This document shows, piece by piece, positions 31,005 through 40,533 of a stretch of 64,000 nt of DNA. The DNA is taken from contig JANBQS010000014.1 of the NCBI GenBank assembly GCA_027577415.1, positions 1 to 64,000 on the forward strand, written 5' to 3'. Numbering within the stretch: position 1 is the stretch's first letter; each line of letters opens with the position of its first letter. Below the pieces are notes generated by a model. It did not search any database. It saw only the letters and a program-made list of their open reading frames with translations, and was not told the DNA's origin. The position numbers were made by a program, and so were the translations under genes. Source of the DNA: Coemansia sp. RSA 922. Lineage: Eukaryota > Kickxellomycota > Kickxellomycetes > Kickxellales > Kickxellaceae.

Positions 31005-31733
31005 ATGTTTAGTCTACTCAAATCAGTCTCACGGCTCCGAATCTCAGCGGTCCCAGTGTCGCAGATACATTCGAGTTCAGCGACACTACTCTGGGGCAAA
31101 AAAACTCCAGAGCCTGAGGCGCCGATAGTAGAAACAGCTACACAAAAGGCGTCGACAATTTTCGAATCAACCGAAAAGGCCACGCAACACTCTTACCAAA
31201 CTGTTAGCGCGGGTCAAGGTCAAGGTCTAGTACGTGTTAGGGAGTATACGTATAGTACAGCGAATTTCCACGCCTCCCCACGTAAACTCCGTATGATAGG
31301 AAACCAGATTTCAGGTCTTCCTGTAACTGAGGCGATTCGTCAGATGCAGTTTTCTTCGAAAAAGGCCTCAGACCGTATCAAACACTCGCTGGTCTGGGCT
31401 CGTAAGAACGCAATGTTTCAAAGGGAAATGAATCCAGATAATATGTTTATTAAATTGGCACGCGTCGGAAAGGGCAAGTATCGTAAACGTATTGATCCTA
31501 AGGCTCGCGGTAGATATGGTATGATTAGAGTACCGTATGCTCATATGAAGTACGTGTTGTGGGAAAAACAACCCGAAGAAAAACCCGTTGGTAGGAACGC
31601 CGAGGAACGCGCACTTTTGGCTGGTGATCTCCCGAGACGCGATATCAAGGGGTTCAAGTTGTACAAAAATACTTGGATGCCACTGAATGAACGTAAACCA
31701 GTTATTAATCCAAAGCCGTTTTACAACTGGTAA
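31005..31733 (+). CDS. MRPL22: Mitochondrial large ribosomal subunit protein uL22m
   Basis: 242 residues. N-terminal basic presequence (MFSLLKSVSRLRISAVPV). The uL22 fold is clear: STANFHASPRKLRMIGNQI, then GLPVTEAIRQMQFSSKKAS, KHSLVWARKNA and FIKLARVGKGKYRKRIDPKA, with the RGRYGMIRVPYAHM loop that reaches into the exit tunnel. The C-terminal extension (NERKPVINPKPFYNW) is typical of fungal mitochondrial versions. ATG at 31005. It converges with RSE1, with 21 bp between the stops. Confidence 0.9.
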   Translation: MFSLLKSVSRLRISAVPVSQIHSSSATLLWGKKTPEPEAPIVETATQKASTIFESTEKATQHSYQTVSAGQGQGLVRVREYTYSTANFHASPRKLRMIGNQISGLPVTEAIRQMQFSSKKASDRIKHSLVWARKNAMFQREMNPDNMFIKLARVGKGKYRKRIDPKARGRYGMIRVPYAHMKYVLWEKQPEEKPVGRNAEERALLAGDLPRRDIKGFKLYKNTWMPLNERKPVINPKPFYNW

Positions 31734-31754
31734 ATAAAATATATAATATTTATT

Positions 31755-34700
31755 TTAAAAAGCAAACATGGATCTAACATCCTCCATTTTCTTTAATATA
31801 TCCTGTTGCGTTCTATCAACAGTATCAGAAACCAGTTCACGTTGCTCATGACTAAGCAAGTAAAATGACTCGCACAGATCTCCATCCACGACAGATCTAA
31901 CGGGCATAAAAGACGAGCGATAAGATAGGTGGTCACGACCAGAGATAGGCGGACAGTGTTTGCGTATAGCAGCCTCGAGTGCCAAGAAGAAATCTACATC
32001 ACTCTGGCTCACCATTGGCACGGCGACATTCACAGCACCCAAAAGCGTAGTATAGAGAATAACAGGTCTAGCATGCGGCGCCAACGCACAAATATCAATA
32101 GAGGTGACAATATCACCAACATGAAATTCCGCCACACTCTGCCAGCAATGAGCCGCTATATCAGCGCCGGATCTCGTAGGCTTCTCATAAAGCAGGCGAG
32201 CAGCAGTAGGATCCACATCAAGACTCTTAACAACAGCTTCAGGCGCCCTCAACACAAATATAGATCCGAATTTGTCGCCCGCCACCACCGTAAACCCATC
32301 CTCCAACGCCCGCATACTAGTGATATACCTGGGCAGCGAGTCATCGACAATAACATGGAATGCTCGCGCAGTATGGTTAAACGCCACCAAAAGCACCGAC
32401 TCTTGCACATCCGCAACAAATAGCCAGCTATCGGGATGCGTCGGATGCACGTGCACTGATGAGATCAAATGCGGGGCAACCACCGACTGCGCCTTTTTAA
32501 GCAGCCGGCGGATACCAAGGTCTAACAGCGCCAAGCCGCGACCTGCCGCCACCAGCAGCATGCCATTGAACTGCATCAGTGACTGCGGCACATCGTCCAG
32601 TGGCGTCACATGTACCAGCTCCAGACCAGTACCGTCCGTAGTCCACTTGTACAAGCGAATACTCGCCGACTCGCACGATCTCGGTCTTAAGCTTAGGCCA
32701 ACAGCACAGCCCACAGCCACATAGCTGTCATTGCCGAACCGCACAGGCGCAAGACACAAGGCAGCATGGCCAGCAGGCAGTTCATCAAGGAACGCAGTCT
32801 CTCCGTCAAACGGGCTCAGCACACGCACTAGCGACGCCCACCCGCCGGCATTCCGCACAAGGCCGAACTGCTCCGGCGGCAGGGCCTCGTCCTCGGCCCC
32901 CGACTCTTCGAGCTTGGCAGCATAGTGCGCAGGCGCCCAACGCCCGTGCTCAGCCTCGATGACAGCAAAGTAGCGGGACACGTCGTGCACGCAGAACCCG
33001 CGCGGCGTAAATGCCAGCGGAATCGACGCACACGTCAGCGCTGCCGACGCGCCCAGCCGGTCGATACTCAGAATCCGCAACGAAGCGCCCGCTACGCAGA
33101 CCAGATTGTCGCCCAGCGGCGCCACGTAGTCCAGCATGTCGTACGACAGCGGCGTGGATCGCACACGGCCCTGCTGCACGTGACACAGCCACGGCGTGGC
33201 AGACAGCGCCACGACCGACTGGCCTGAGGGGCAGAGCTGCACGGGCCGCGCGCCCAGAAACCGAGTCCGCGTATCGTCCACGTCACCTGACACAGGGTCC
33301 ACCTGCGCACGGACCAGCAGCCCATTCCTCAGCCCCGCATACATGGCCAGATCGCCCAGCCCGTGGTCCATGACCGCCACGGCGTGTGCCACGTCAGCCA
33401 CAGCCTGCATGCTCAGCGCCTCCAGGCACCGGTGCGGCTCCAGCGCATGCACGCGCACCGTCTGGTCCTCGCACCCAACGGCCACCAGCGGCGCCAACAG
33501 CCGCGACTGGGGGATAGGCGCCAACGCCACACACGTGACGTCCGAGCCGACAGAGAGTCGCTCAGCGTGCTCCCTTAGCACACCCGCGTGCATCTCAAAG
33601 TACGCGCACTCGCCCGACCTGCCCAGTGCGACGACGGCCTGGCGGATATTGACAGCCGCGCAGGAAATGACGCCCATTGGCGGCACCCACTCAGTGACCC
33701 GCCCGTCAGACATAACGTGGCGCACAGCACGAGGCGTCACTTGCACAATGCCTCCGCCCTCGACTCCGCACACAGCCAGCGTGGCCTCATCCAGGGCCAG
33801 TCCCAATGCATTGTCGGCCTCGGCCAGCTCGTCACCCTCGCCCATGGCGAGCGCCAGCGTGGATCCCGCAAAGCTAACTACAATCAGATCACTGCCGCCG
33901 CTTACGGTCCACACGGCGCGCGGCGTGGCAGGCAATTCGGAGACGGCGAGTTCTGATACTTCAGCTCCATGCCGCATAATCTTCAGCGACGACCTTGCGC
34001 CCGTGCCACACGCCGCGTAGATCTGCGGCGCCTCCTCGCCCACCGCCACATGCAGCACCTGGCTCTTGAGCATGGGGCATGCGCCCTCAATCTCATCCAC
34101 AAGCGCCAGGCTGCTTAGCTCATGCGGCTGGAAATACGAAAGCCCCTCAGCCGAGAAACACGCGCCATCGTCATCGCCGAGGTTCTCAAACTGGTACAGC
34201 TGGTGACTGCCGCCTGATTCGCCGCCAGCAGCAGCAAACAGAAACCCAGCCTTCAGGATGCATATGCTGGATGCTGCCGTTGCCAGCGTGTCAAAGTACT
34301 TTATGCCCACGCGTCTCACGCTGTCCTCGGCAAAATCCACCGTGATTTTGTACAGGTCGCCAGACTCTGCCTGCGCCAGGATGAAAAACGCGTTCTTCAT
34401 ACGATGCACCGCACTCGCCACAATCATCAGCCCACGAGTGTCATTGAGCAGATTGCTGCGCCGTGGGATACTCACCGCGTACACAGCCATCTCGCCAGTA
34501 CTAGTGAAATGCCGATACTCGATGCTTCCCTCCAAGCACACTAGCACGCCAGAGGGCCCGTCATTGCCACCAGGCAGAGCAATCAGCTTGTGTGCCGTAT
34601 CGCCTACCGCAGTACTCCATTTACGCACGACGTGGTTCAGTCCCAAGTCCAGCTCATAATAAACCAGGTGTTTCCCACTGCCTTCCGAATCCTCATAACA

Positions 34701-35264
34701 GCTTTCAATAGCGGCAAACACTGGGTTCTCGTACCCGACATCCACGCCCACTACGTCAAAGCACACACTGCCAGACCGATTGGCCTCCAACGGTGATGCC
34801 AACATGAGTCGTGCCTCAGAGTCACGCGTAATTATATATACGATCTTGGATCGCTCCACTCCCGCCAACATTACCGCCCGTCCACGCGGATCAGATGCCA
34901 CATATTGTCCAGCTACTAGTCGTCTTAATCCAGTACGTCCAAACTCATGGTACTGTACGGTAACGAATCGCCGGCTTTTGTTGTTGAATTCGAGTACGGC
35001 TATAGCTCCACTATCAGATGCTAATACTATATAGTCCTTGCTACCACCTGCCATACGGAATGAGGAGAGCCCGCGAATTCGACAAAATAGGTCTTCGGAA
35101 TGCTCAATACTTAGTTTTCCAGTAGTAGTGTCAGGCCGCCATAGCTCCAGTCGTTGTTGTCCACGTGCTACTACTAGTTCTTGGTGCTTCTCACCGGAGA
35201 AATGACCTAGCACTGTTGAGCCTATAGCCGACGCTGGCTGAAGCGTCAGGTTATAAAGAAACAT
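31755..35264 (-). CDS. RSE1: Splicing factor 3b subunit Rse1/SF3B3 (SAP130)
   Basis: U2 snRNP scaffold of the SF3b complex; it helps recognise the branch point. 1169 residues against about 1200 usual. It starts MFLYNLTLQPASAIGS as in human MFLYNLTLQRATGIS. Landmarks: GGSKDYIVLASDSGAIAVLE near 75-95, then GLRRLVAGQYVASDPRGRAV, VVGVDVGYENPVFAA and YELDLGLNHVVRKW, and LPGGNDGPSGVLV near 235. The C-terminal CPSF-A propeller ends in LSYRSSFMPVRSVVDGDLCE and a helical tail. The gene is GC-rich and intronless. Confidence 0.95.
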   Translation of the reverse strand: MFLYNLTLQPASAIGSTVLGHFSGEKHQELVVARGQQRLELWRPDTTTGKLSIEHSEDLFCRIRGLSSFRMAGGSKDYIVLASDSGAIAVLEFNNKSRRFVTVQYHEFGRTGLRRLVAGQYVASDPRGRAVMLAGVERSKIVYIITRDSEARLMLASPLEANRSGSVCFDVVGVDVGYENPVFAAIESCYEDSEGSGKHLVYYELDLGLNHVVRKWSTAVGDTAHKLIALPGGNDGPSGVLVCLEGSIEYRHFTSTGEMAVYAVSIPRRSNLLNDTRGLMIVASAVHRMKNAFFILAQAESGDLYKITVDFAEDSVRRVGIKYFDTLATAASSICILKAGFLFAAAGGESGGSHQLYQFENLGDDDGACFSAEGLSYFQPHELSSLALVDEIEGACPMLKSQVLHVAVGEEAPQIYAACGTGARSSLKIMRHGAEVSELAVSELPATPRAVWTVSGGSDLIVVSFAGSTLALAMGEGDELAEADNALGLALDEATLAVCGVEGGGIVQVTPRAVRHVMSDGRVTEWVPPMGVISCAAVNIRQAVVALGRSGECAYFEMHAGVLREHAERLSVGSDVTCVALAPIPQSRLLAPLVAVGCEDQTVRVHALEPHRCLEALSMQAVADVAHAVAVMDHGLGDLAMYAGLRNGLLVRAQVDPVSGDVDDTRTRFLGARPVQLCPSGQSVVALSATPWLCHVQQGRVRSTPLSYDMLDYVAPLGDNLVCVAGASLRILSIDRLGASAALTCASIPLAFTPRGFCVHDVSRYFAVIEAEHGRWAPAHYAAKLEESGAEDEALPPEQFGLVRNAGGWASLVRVLSPFDGETAFLDELPAGHAALCLAPVRFGNDSYVAVGCAVGLSLRPRSCESASIRLYKWTTDGTGLELVHVTPLDDVPQSLMQFNGMLLVAAGRGLALLDLGIRRLLKKAQSVVAPHLISSVHVHPTHPDSWLFVADVQESVLLVAFNHTARAFHVIVDDSLPRYITSMRALEDGFTVVAGDKFGSIFVLRAPEAVVKSLDVDPTAARLLYEKPTRSGADIAAHCWQSVAEFHVGDIVTSIDICALAPHARPVILYTTLLGAVNVAVPMVSQSDVDFFLALEAAIRKHCPPISGRDHLSYRSSFMPVRSVVDGDLCESFYLLSHEQRELVSDTVDRTQQDILKKMEDVRSMFAF

Positions 35265-35803
35265 ACCGAATAAAAATAAAAAAGACTTACAATTATTGTA
35301 AAATAAAAAATATTAATTGTTTAAAAAAGTACTCGTTTAAATTTATCTTTAACCGCCATCATCTCTTTCTATGGGCACAATCAGGATCAATTGATTAGCA
35401 TCCTCTGAATAATAAAAATACCTCTTCTTCTTTTTACCAGCTGCTTTACGCTTGTCCCCCCCCCCTCTCCTTAATCAGTGACACTCATTGTGTAGCCAAC
35501 ACAATCACAGTGGTGGAGCTGGCTGGGGCTGTGTCAAAAGTTAATGATAAAGAAAGGAAGGCTAAAGTAGACTAGCTGAGACAATTCTGTGAAACAAGTG
35601 TCGAAAAAATATTATTAATAAATGTTAAAGTGTATAAATTGTTTTTAACACATGGCTAAAAAAAACCCCCCGTACTATATCCAAAGGTGCAATAACAAAC
35701 CAATTGAACCTAGAGAAAACTAAACAGAGCCAAACCACTAGACAATGATACCAAAAAAAATCCAAAGGAATATTTACATAGTAATAACCCCATGCAGTTG
35801 CAC
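35265..35803. other. AT-rich intergenic
   Basis: 539 bp upstream of RSE1, with a C10 homopolymer near 35457 and A8/C6 runs at 35660. No gene. Confidence 0.4.
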
Positions 35804-36244
35804 TTAGTTACTGGCCTCAACACCAGAACCAATTAATCCACGAGCTAGTGGAGCAATCGCAGCTTTGTATTTATTATATCCTAGACTGTTTTTATTGTCA
35901 TAGCATAGGTTGACATCTCTAATACTAGCTTTGACACGTTCAAAGTATGCAAACAGTTTGCTGTCATCATCAATTTCCGTAACAATATTGTTCTTATAGC
36001 ATATAATTACTATGTCATTCCGTTTATAGTCCACATTTATACCGCATCGTCTACTAGTCTCTGTTGTTGCAGTACTAAAATCAGCTAATCCTACTTCAAT
36101 TGGTTCACCAAAGTACTTGATTTTCTTTAGTTGATGTACCACATTAGCATCAAAGGAATATACAACGTAGGCACATTTCCTATCCCTAGTAAATTTCTCA
36201 TCATCTTTCAGGGATTTGAGCACTGTAATGCTAACGTTATTCAT
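35804..36244 (-). CDS. Small orphan protein, 146 aa, possible thioredoxin-fold relative
   Basis: ATG at 36244 (MNNVSITVLKSLKDDEKF). No signal peptide. The segment CAYVVYSFDANVVHQLKKI, then VGLADFSTATTETSRRCGIN and DIVIICYKNNIVTEIDDD, follows the strand/helix order of a thioredoxin fold (hydrophobic strand, helix, DF strand, helix with Cys, strand, hairpin). There is no CxxC, so any such domain would be non-catalytic. Similar pieces occur in the 153-aa orphan at 39642-40103 (YVFYFNSEAVHDISK; GVPISDDEN). The resemblance is by eye and weak. Confidence 0.55.
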   Translation of the reverse strand: MNNVSITVLKSLKDDEKFTRDRKCAYVVYSFDANVVHQLKKIKYFGEPIEVGLADFSTATTETSRRCGINVDYKRNDIVIICYKNNIVTEIDDDSKLFAYFERVKASIRDVNLCYDNKNSLGYNKYKAAIAPLARGLIGSGVEASN

Positions 36245-36894
36245 TGTATAGTGGTTTGTTAAAGAAACGGATATCTAAAAAAACAACCAAGTAGTGAATA
36301 ATAGTATATGTGATGGAAGAATAATTGTAGGAATAGAGAAAGAGCAGGAGGTGCTCACTTTGGCGGAGAGGAGGGGGGGCAAGACTTTAAAAAAAAAAAA
36401 AAGAGGCCAAGCTTACAAAGGAATCCCTTTGAAATAGCTGCTTGGCTTCGTGAAGAAAAGGGGGGAAAGAAGAAGAAAAAATTGTTGGAAAGTGTGAAAC
36501 CTGTCAAAGCCTGGTGAAGCCCTTTGGGGCCTACATTTGTCTTTTTGAGAAAAATTCAAGGCAAGAAAACAAAATAAAATCTTTTTTGACAGAATAGAAA
36601 AAGTGGGGGTGTCTCAATCACATGGTTCACTAGCCATGACTGCTGAGTTGAAGGCAGGAATTGAGAGTGATTGCTACAAGCCCAGGTGAATATGTCAAGA
36701 AAAAGTAAAAGTAGAATATATTTCTCCCTGAGGAGTAACTCTAACAAGAATCTATAACTACATTCTACATCACAGCTGGAGCAACATCAACAATAAGTAC
36801 AAGTGTAGAGATGAGTTCTGAGCCAGAATACTTTTCATAGACTTATCCGCATCAAATACTGATGCCTAGCGCTGAGAGCCAGTGAGTGTGAACT
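36245..36894. other. AT-rich intergenic
   Basis: 650 bp with homopolymer runs (A14 near 36390). No gene recognised. Confidence 0.4.
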
Positions 36895-37429
36895 GTAACC
36901 ATCGATGAAACTGGTACAACGTCCAGCGTCTGTCCAGTGTGCAACTCTCGTCTGGAGGAGTTCTTGTATGTCAAAGACTCACGCCGAAAAAACGACCCAA
37001 ACGCTCGAGAGGTACTATGACATGGTATACTAAGGTGCCAAAAACTAAGAATGTATGTGGACCATGCTAAAGTACGATTGAACTACTAAGAGACGGCGGT
37101 TCAACTGCAACAGAGTGGCTGTTATTTACTTCCGACGGATTGTTATTAGCCTGTGATAGACCAGCGATATTCCTGATATCTTTAAGCCGTCGACTCCTCT
37201 GCCTGATACTCACAGGAAGTCGGGCGCTGACAAGAGTGCACTAGGCGCTACTACAATGGCCAAGGGAACTGTCTCCAATAAGCCCTGCTCTGCTGCCAAG
37301 CGCTCGTGCAAACAACCAGTTGCTGCTCCGTCCAAGACACTTGACTCTTGTCTCAAGGGAAAGCCTGCTACCAACAAGCAGCAACAGTTGTCGCCACAGC
37401 CCAAGCGCTTGCGTAAAGGCACCTCTTAG
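36895..37429 (+). pseudogene. Decayed coding remnant, CxxC piece and basic tail
   Basis: At 36898-37017 a GC-richer open stretch reads SSVCPVCNSRLEEFLYVKDS, then RRKNDPNARE, a zinc-finger-like CPVC followed by a basic segment. It ends in stops. At 37060-37429 another open stretch ends with a 57-residue ATG-started frame (37256-37429) that is Lys/Pro/Gln-rich (PATNKQQQLSPQPKRLRKG). Codon use is unlike the AT-rich surroundings. I read these as parts of one dead gene, or exons of a gene I cannot assemble. Family unknown. Confidence 0.3.
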
Positions 37430-37984
37430 GCTTTCATCGTCACCACAAATTACCCAAGGCTTTATCGAGTCCTCACTCAAGATGAAAGTACGACCCCTGT
37501 GTCCATAGAAATAGGATCCAATTTTTCTATAGCTGTAAGCTCGTCAATGTATTGGTTTTTTATTTGGCTCATTCCATGAAATTCATTATTGTATTTCTTC
37601 AGTACTGCCTTGGCACGAAAAGATTTTTTTTCTTTTCTTTTCTTTTCTTTTGCCAACAATTATTTCTTAGTAAAAGGAAATAACAAAGAATAGAAAAGGA
37701 CACCATGGAAACTCAAGTGCTGACAAATTGTTTCAGAAAAAAAGTGCTTAGCAAGTGTTTGAGACGAATTGGCAGCGCTGTTGGATTTGGTGGAAGAACA
37801 TTCTTTTTCACGGGGTTGTCTTTAAAAAAATAGCTACAAAAGGATTGTTTTTTATTGCCGTTGATTGCGGGCTTTCTACTAAGAAGCCAATTATGACGTA
37901 ATAATAATTGGGTGTGGTTTTCGGCCAGAGCACCCTCCCTTGCAATCCACGAAAACGCAGGAGGAAAGTGCATCCGCGCCCACG
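37430..37984. other. AT-rich intergenic
   Basis: Holds a TTTTC microsatellite (about 37628-37650). No gene recognised. Confidence 0.4.
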
Positions 37985-37991
37985 TATAAAA
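37985..37991 (+). promoter_or_regulatory. TATA box of the 112-aa orphan gene
   Basis: TATAAAA, 102 bp before the ATG at 38094. Confidence 0.55.
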
Positions 37992-38093
37992 GAAGAGCAA
38001 AAATGGCCATTCCCATTGCCATATTTTCTCCTCAGTACATTTTTACCCACATTATTTTAGATATTCTACAAACTTATAGCTTGATTGCTTCAA

Positions 38094-38432
38094 ATGGCAT
38101 CAGTAAACCATAAAGATTTCAATATTCGTGATGCTAATGTTAGTATCAAAGAGGTGTCTTTTCTGACCAATGTGGACTACCAGAAGGGCTTGGGCATTTT
38201 TGGGCTTCCATTTAATATTGACAAAATCACCACCATAGAACAATTAAAGGAAGAAGTTAGTCACTTTTATATGGAGCATGAGAATATGCCAAACTGTACA
38301 GTAGAGATTTATGATGTTCACCCTAACAAAGAAGGAGTAAAGCTTGAGAGTGGTCCTGTTAATCCCAAAGGGAATTATTACTTCCGTTGTACACCACCTA
38401 CTGCTGTCAATGTGGAACAAGTGTCAACTTGA
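38094..38432 (+). CDS. Small orphan protein, 112 aa
   Basis: ATG at 38094 (MASVNHKDFNIRDANVSIKE), nine bases inside a longer TTG-opened frame. No signal peptide or membrane segment; acidic with few Cys. Blocks: LGIFGLPFNIDKITTIEQL, VSHFYMEHENMPNCTVEIYD, NPKGNYYFRCTPP. The alternation suggests a small beta-rich domain. It has a TATA box at the same ~100-bp spacing as other orphan genes here. No family recognised. Confidence 0.5.
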   Translation: MASVNHKDFNIRDANVSIKEVSFLTNVDYQKGLGIFGLPFNIDKITTIEQLKEEVSHFYMEHENMPNCTVEIYDVHPNKEGVKLESGPVNPKGNYYFRCTPPTAVNVEQVST

Positions 38433-39309
38433 AAATTGGCGGCGCTTCTCTGCTATTTGAAGAGATACAACCAACTTGCGGTTACACCAAGGTTGAACCC
38501 TACGTTTAGCAGTTTATAATGACCTAGTTTTATTATTATTTTACATACTAGATACTACTTTAGTTTACTCAATATACTTTTTTTAGCGGGTAGAAAGTAT
38601 TGTACAAAAGTAATATCCACACTGGTTCCATATCCCTTATAACGCTTATTTTTGTGCGTCGGTTTTTTCTTTTGCACACCCTATACTCCTATTGAAGCAT
38701 TATTGTGAAGAGGTGGCCTTCATAAATTTAAGCCCGTGGTGCTGATGCAGAGGATCATTGCTGGTGTATGTCAGATCTCTCACCCATCTATGGTGTTAAG
38801 CTTTTTGTTAGTGACAGGTCTTAAACTAGTTCGGGTGATTTCTGCGTATTCATGCTGTGACAGTTTGCTGGCAATAGCTTGATATGAAATAGTCACCAGA
38901 GCTCCTTTGTTCTTAATAGGTATCCGCGGTAAAAGTAATTGTTTGGTTTCTGGACCTACGTTTGGCTTTCTCAACAACAATAAACACAAGTAAATAATTC
39001 AGTCCTGGCAGAAGAGAGGAAAATTTCAGCCTTAGAGTGTCTCTGAACACTGAATGGATCTATTTTTCCCCTTTATTGTCTTTCATTGTATAAAGAAGAC
39101 ATTTTCTTCAGAAAACGATTGAATTAAATGGCTGCTTCCTTTGAATAATAGTGGGGAGATAAAATCCAGACATTACCTTGGACAAGAACATGGAGGAAAG
39201 AACATTCAGGCCATCCAGTTGGTTTCTTCCTTCCTTCCTCAGTATACTTACACAAACATTTTTGCTAACACTACACACTTTTAGCTTGGTTGATTTAAGT
39301 GCCTAAAAT
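38433..39309. other. AT-rich intergenic
   Basis: 877 bp. A minus-strand frame at 38780-38989 (GALVTISYQAIASKLSQHEY) looks somewhat protein-like but has no recognisable family and no clear start. No gene called. Confidence 0.35.
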
Positions 39310-39526
39310 TGCCAAGAATATGTGAAATAAAGATTATATTCCTTGCTGAGGAGTATCTCCAGCCGGCGTGCTTAGGGCGCTGCCTTGCCTTTTAATTATT
39401 CCCGGTGCATTACAACATTTGACTGAAGCTTATTACTACAAATCCTCTGATGAAATCCCTTCCTCAGTAGGATCAGGGCTTTCTGCGCTCTCGTGTGCCA
39501 GAGCGCCGTCATGCCCAATCTCAACA
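39310..39526 (-). repeat. Solo LTR, same family as the LTR at 29516
   Basis: 217 bp in the opposite orientation to the copy at 29516-29733, with the same ends (TGTTGAGATTGGGC to TTCTTGGCA on the minus strand). The TATA-like site is altered (AATTAAAAGG). No internal element sequence is attached on either side, and the flanks give no convincing target duplication. Confidence 0.8.
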
Positions 39527-39641
39527 AATAGAAGCTATAGTTTATTATTGACACACAGCAGTATATAAAAACTAAACAATAAAGTAGTCAACATACCCTC
39601 CAACCAGAGCCTCCATTTGGCTGAGAATCAAGTACCACCAA

Positions 39642-40103
39642 TTACATATGTCTCTGGAGTTTCCTAAGCTTTTCAAACAAATTAGTGAATGGTGCATGGT
39701 TTTCATCATCACTAATCGGCACTCCCTCATGGTATATTTTGGGGGTTCCATCAAGTTCATTGTAAAGTACATTAAGAACATCCAGTTTATCGACCAAGTC
39801 GGGCCAGTTCTTGGAAATGTCATGTACAGCCTCACTGTTAAAATAAAAAACATAAATCATATCCTCATCTTCTATTGGCAATTTGATATGATTTACCTCC
39901 ATGGAAAAATCATCCAAGAGAACGACAGCAGCCTCCATATAACTTGCATTCACAAATTTCACAACTTCGGCCGACAGACGAGACCTCTTTGAAAAATACA
40001 TAAGACCCTCTTCAACCTTGAAAAACTTAGCGAGCTCGGAAATATTCTTAGGTATAGTGATCATAGGATTACTAGAAAGTTCTTGCAAATACTTGTCAGA
40101 CAT
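39642..40103 (-). CDS. Small orphan protein, 153 aa, possible thioredoxin-fold relative
   Basis: ATG at 40103 (MSDKYLQELSSNPMITIPKN). No signal peptide; acidic. Residues about 83-110 read DMIYVFYFNSEAVHDISKNW. Later comes NVLYNELDGTPKIYHEGVPI and a C-terminal helix FTNLFEKLRKLQRH, again the order of a thioredoxin-type half. It parallels the 146-aa orphan at 35804-36244 in the strand/helix segment and in a D-D containing C-terminal helix. No CxxC. Function unknown. Confidence 0.55.
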   Translation of the reverse strand: MSDKYLQELSSNPMITIPKNISELAKFFKVEEGLMYFSKRSRLSAEVVKFVNASYMEAAVVLLDDFSMEVNHIKLPIEDEDMIYVFYFNSEAVHDISKNWPDLVDKLDVLNVLYNELDGTPKIYHEGVPISDDENHAPFTNLFEKLRKLQRHM

Positions 40104-40533
40104 ATTTGTGTTTACTTGTAGAATAGCTAATGGTGAGGAACAATATTTGCCTAAAGAATAAGATGAGAAGAGAGAGAGAAAAGAAAAGAATGGCCTCTCT
40201 GGCTTTCTTTTTCTCTAGCCTATTCTTCAGAAAAATTGGGAAAGGTGCTCTTTGAAGAAAGCTGGGCACTTGCCTATAAACAGCAGGGGTTCTTTCTAAG
40301 GCACATTTCTGTAAAGTCTCGTCCTCTACAAAGAACACCACATGGCAGAGGGATTCGCAGCTCATCCAACAACCCAGAGTATTTGTTAAAGCTAAAACTA
40401 CAAGCAAGCTGTATCAATTTTCCAAGCAAAAGTAGGCAAAACAAGTTTAGGAATTCTAGACTGAGAAGCGAGCACTTCTGGTGGCATGGCATGCACTGTC
40501 TATTGCAAATAAATTCACTAGCTATAAGCACCA
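40104..40533. other. Intergenic
   Basis: 430 bp. No gene recognised. Confidence 0.4.
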
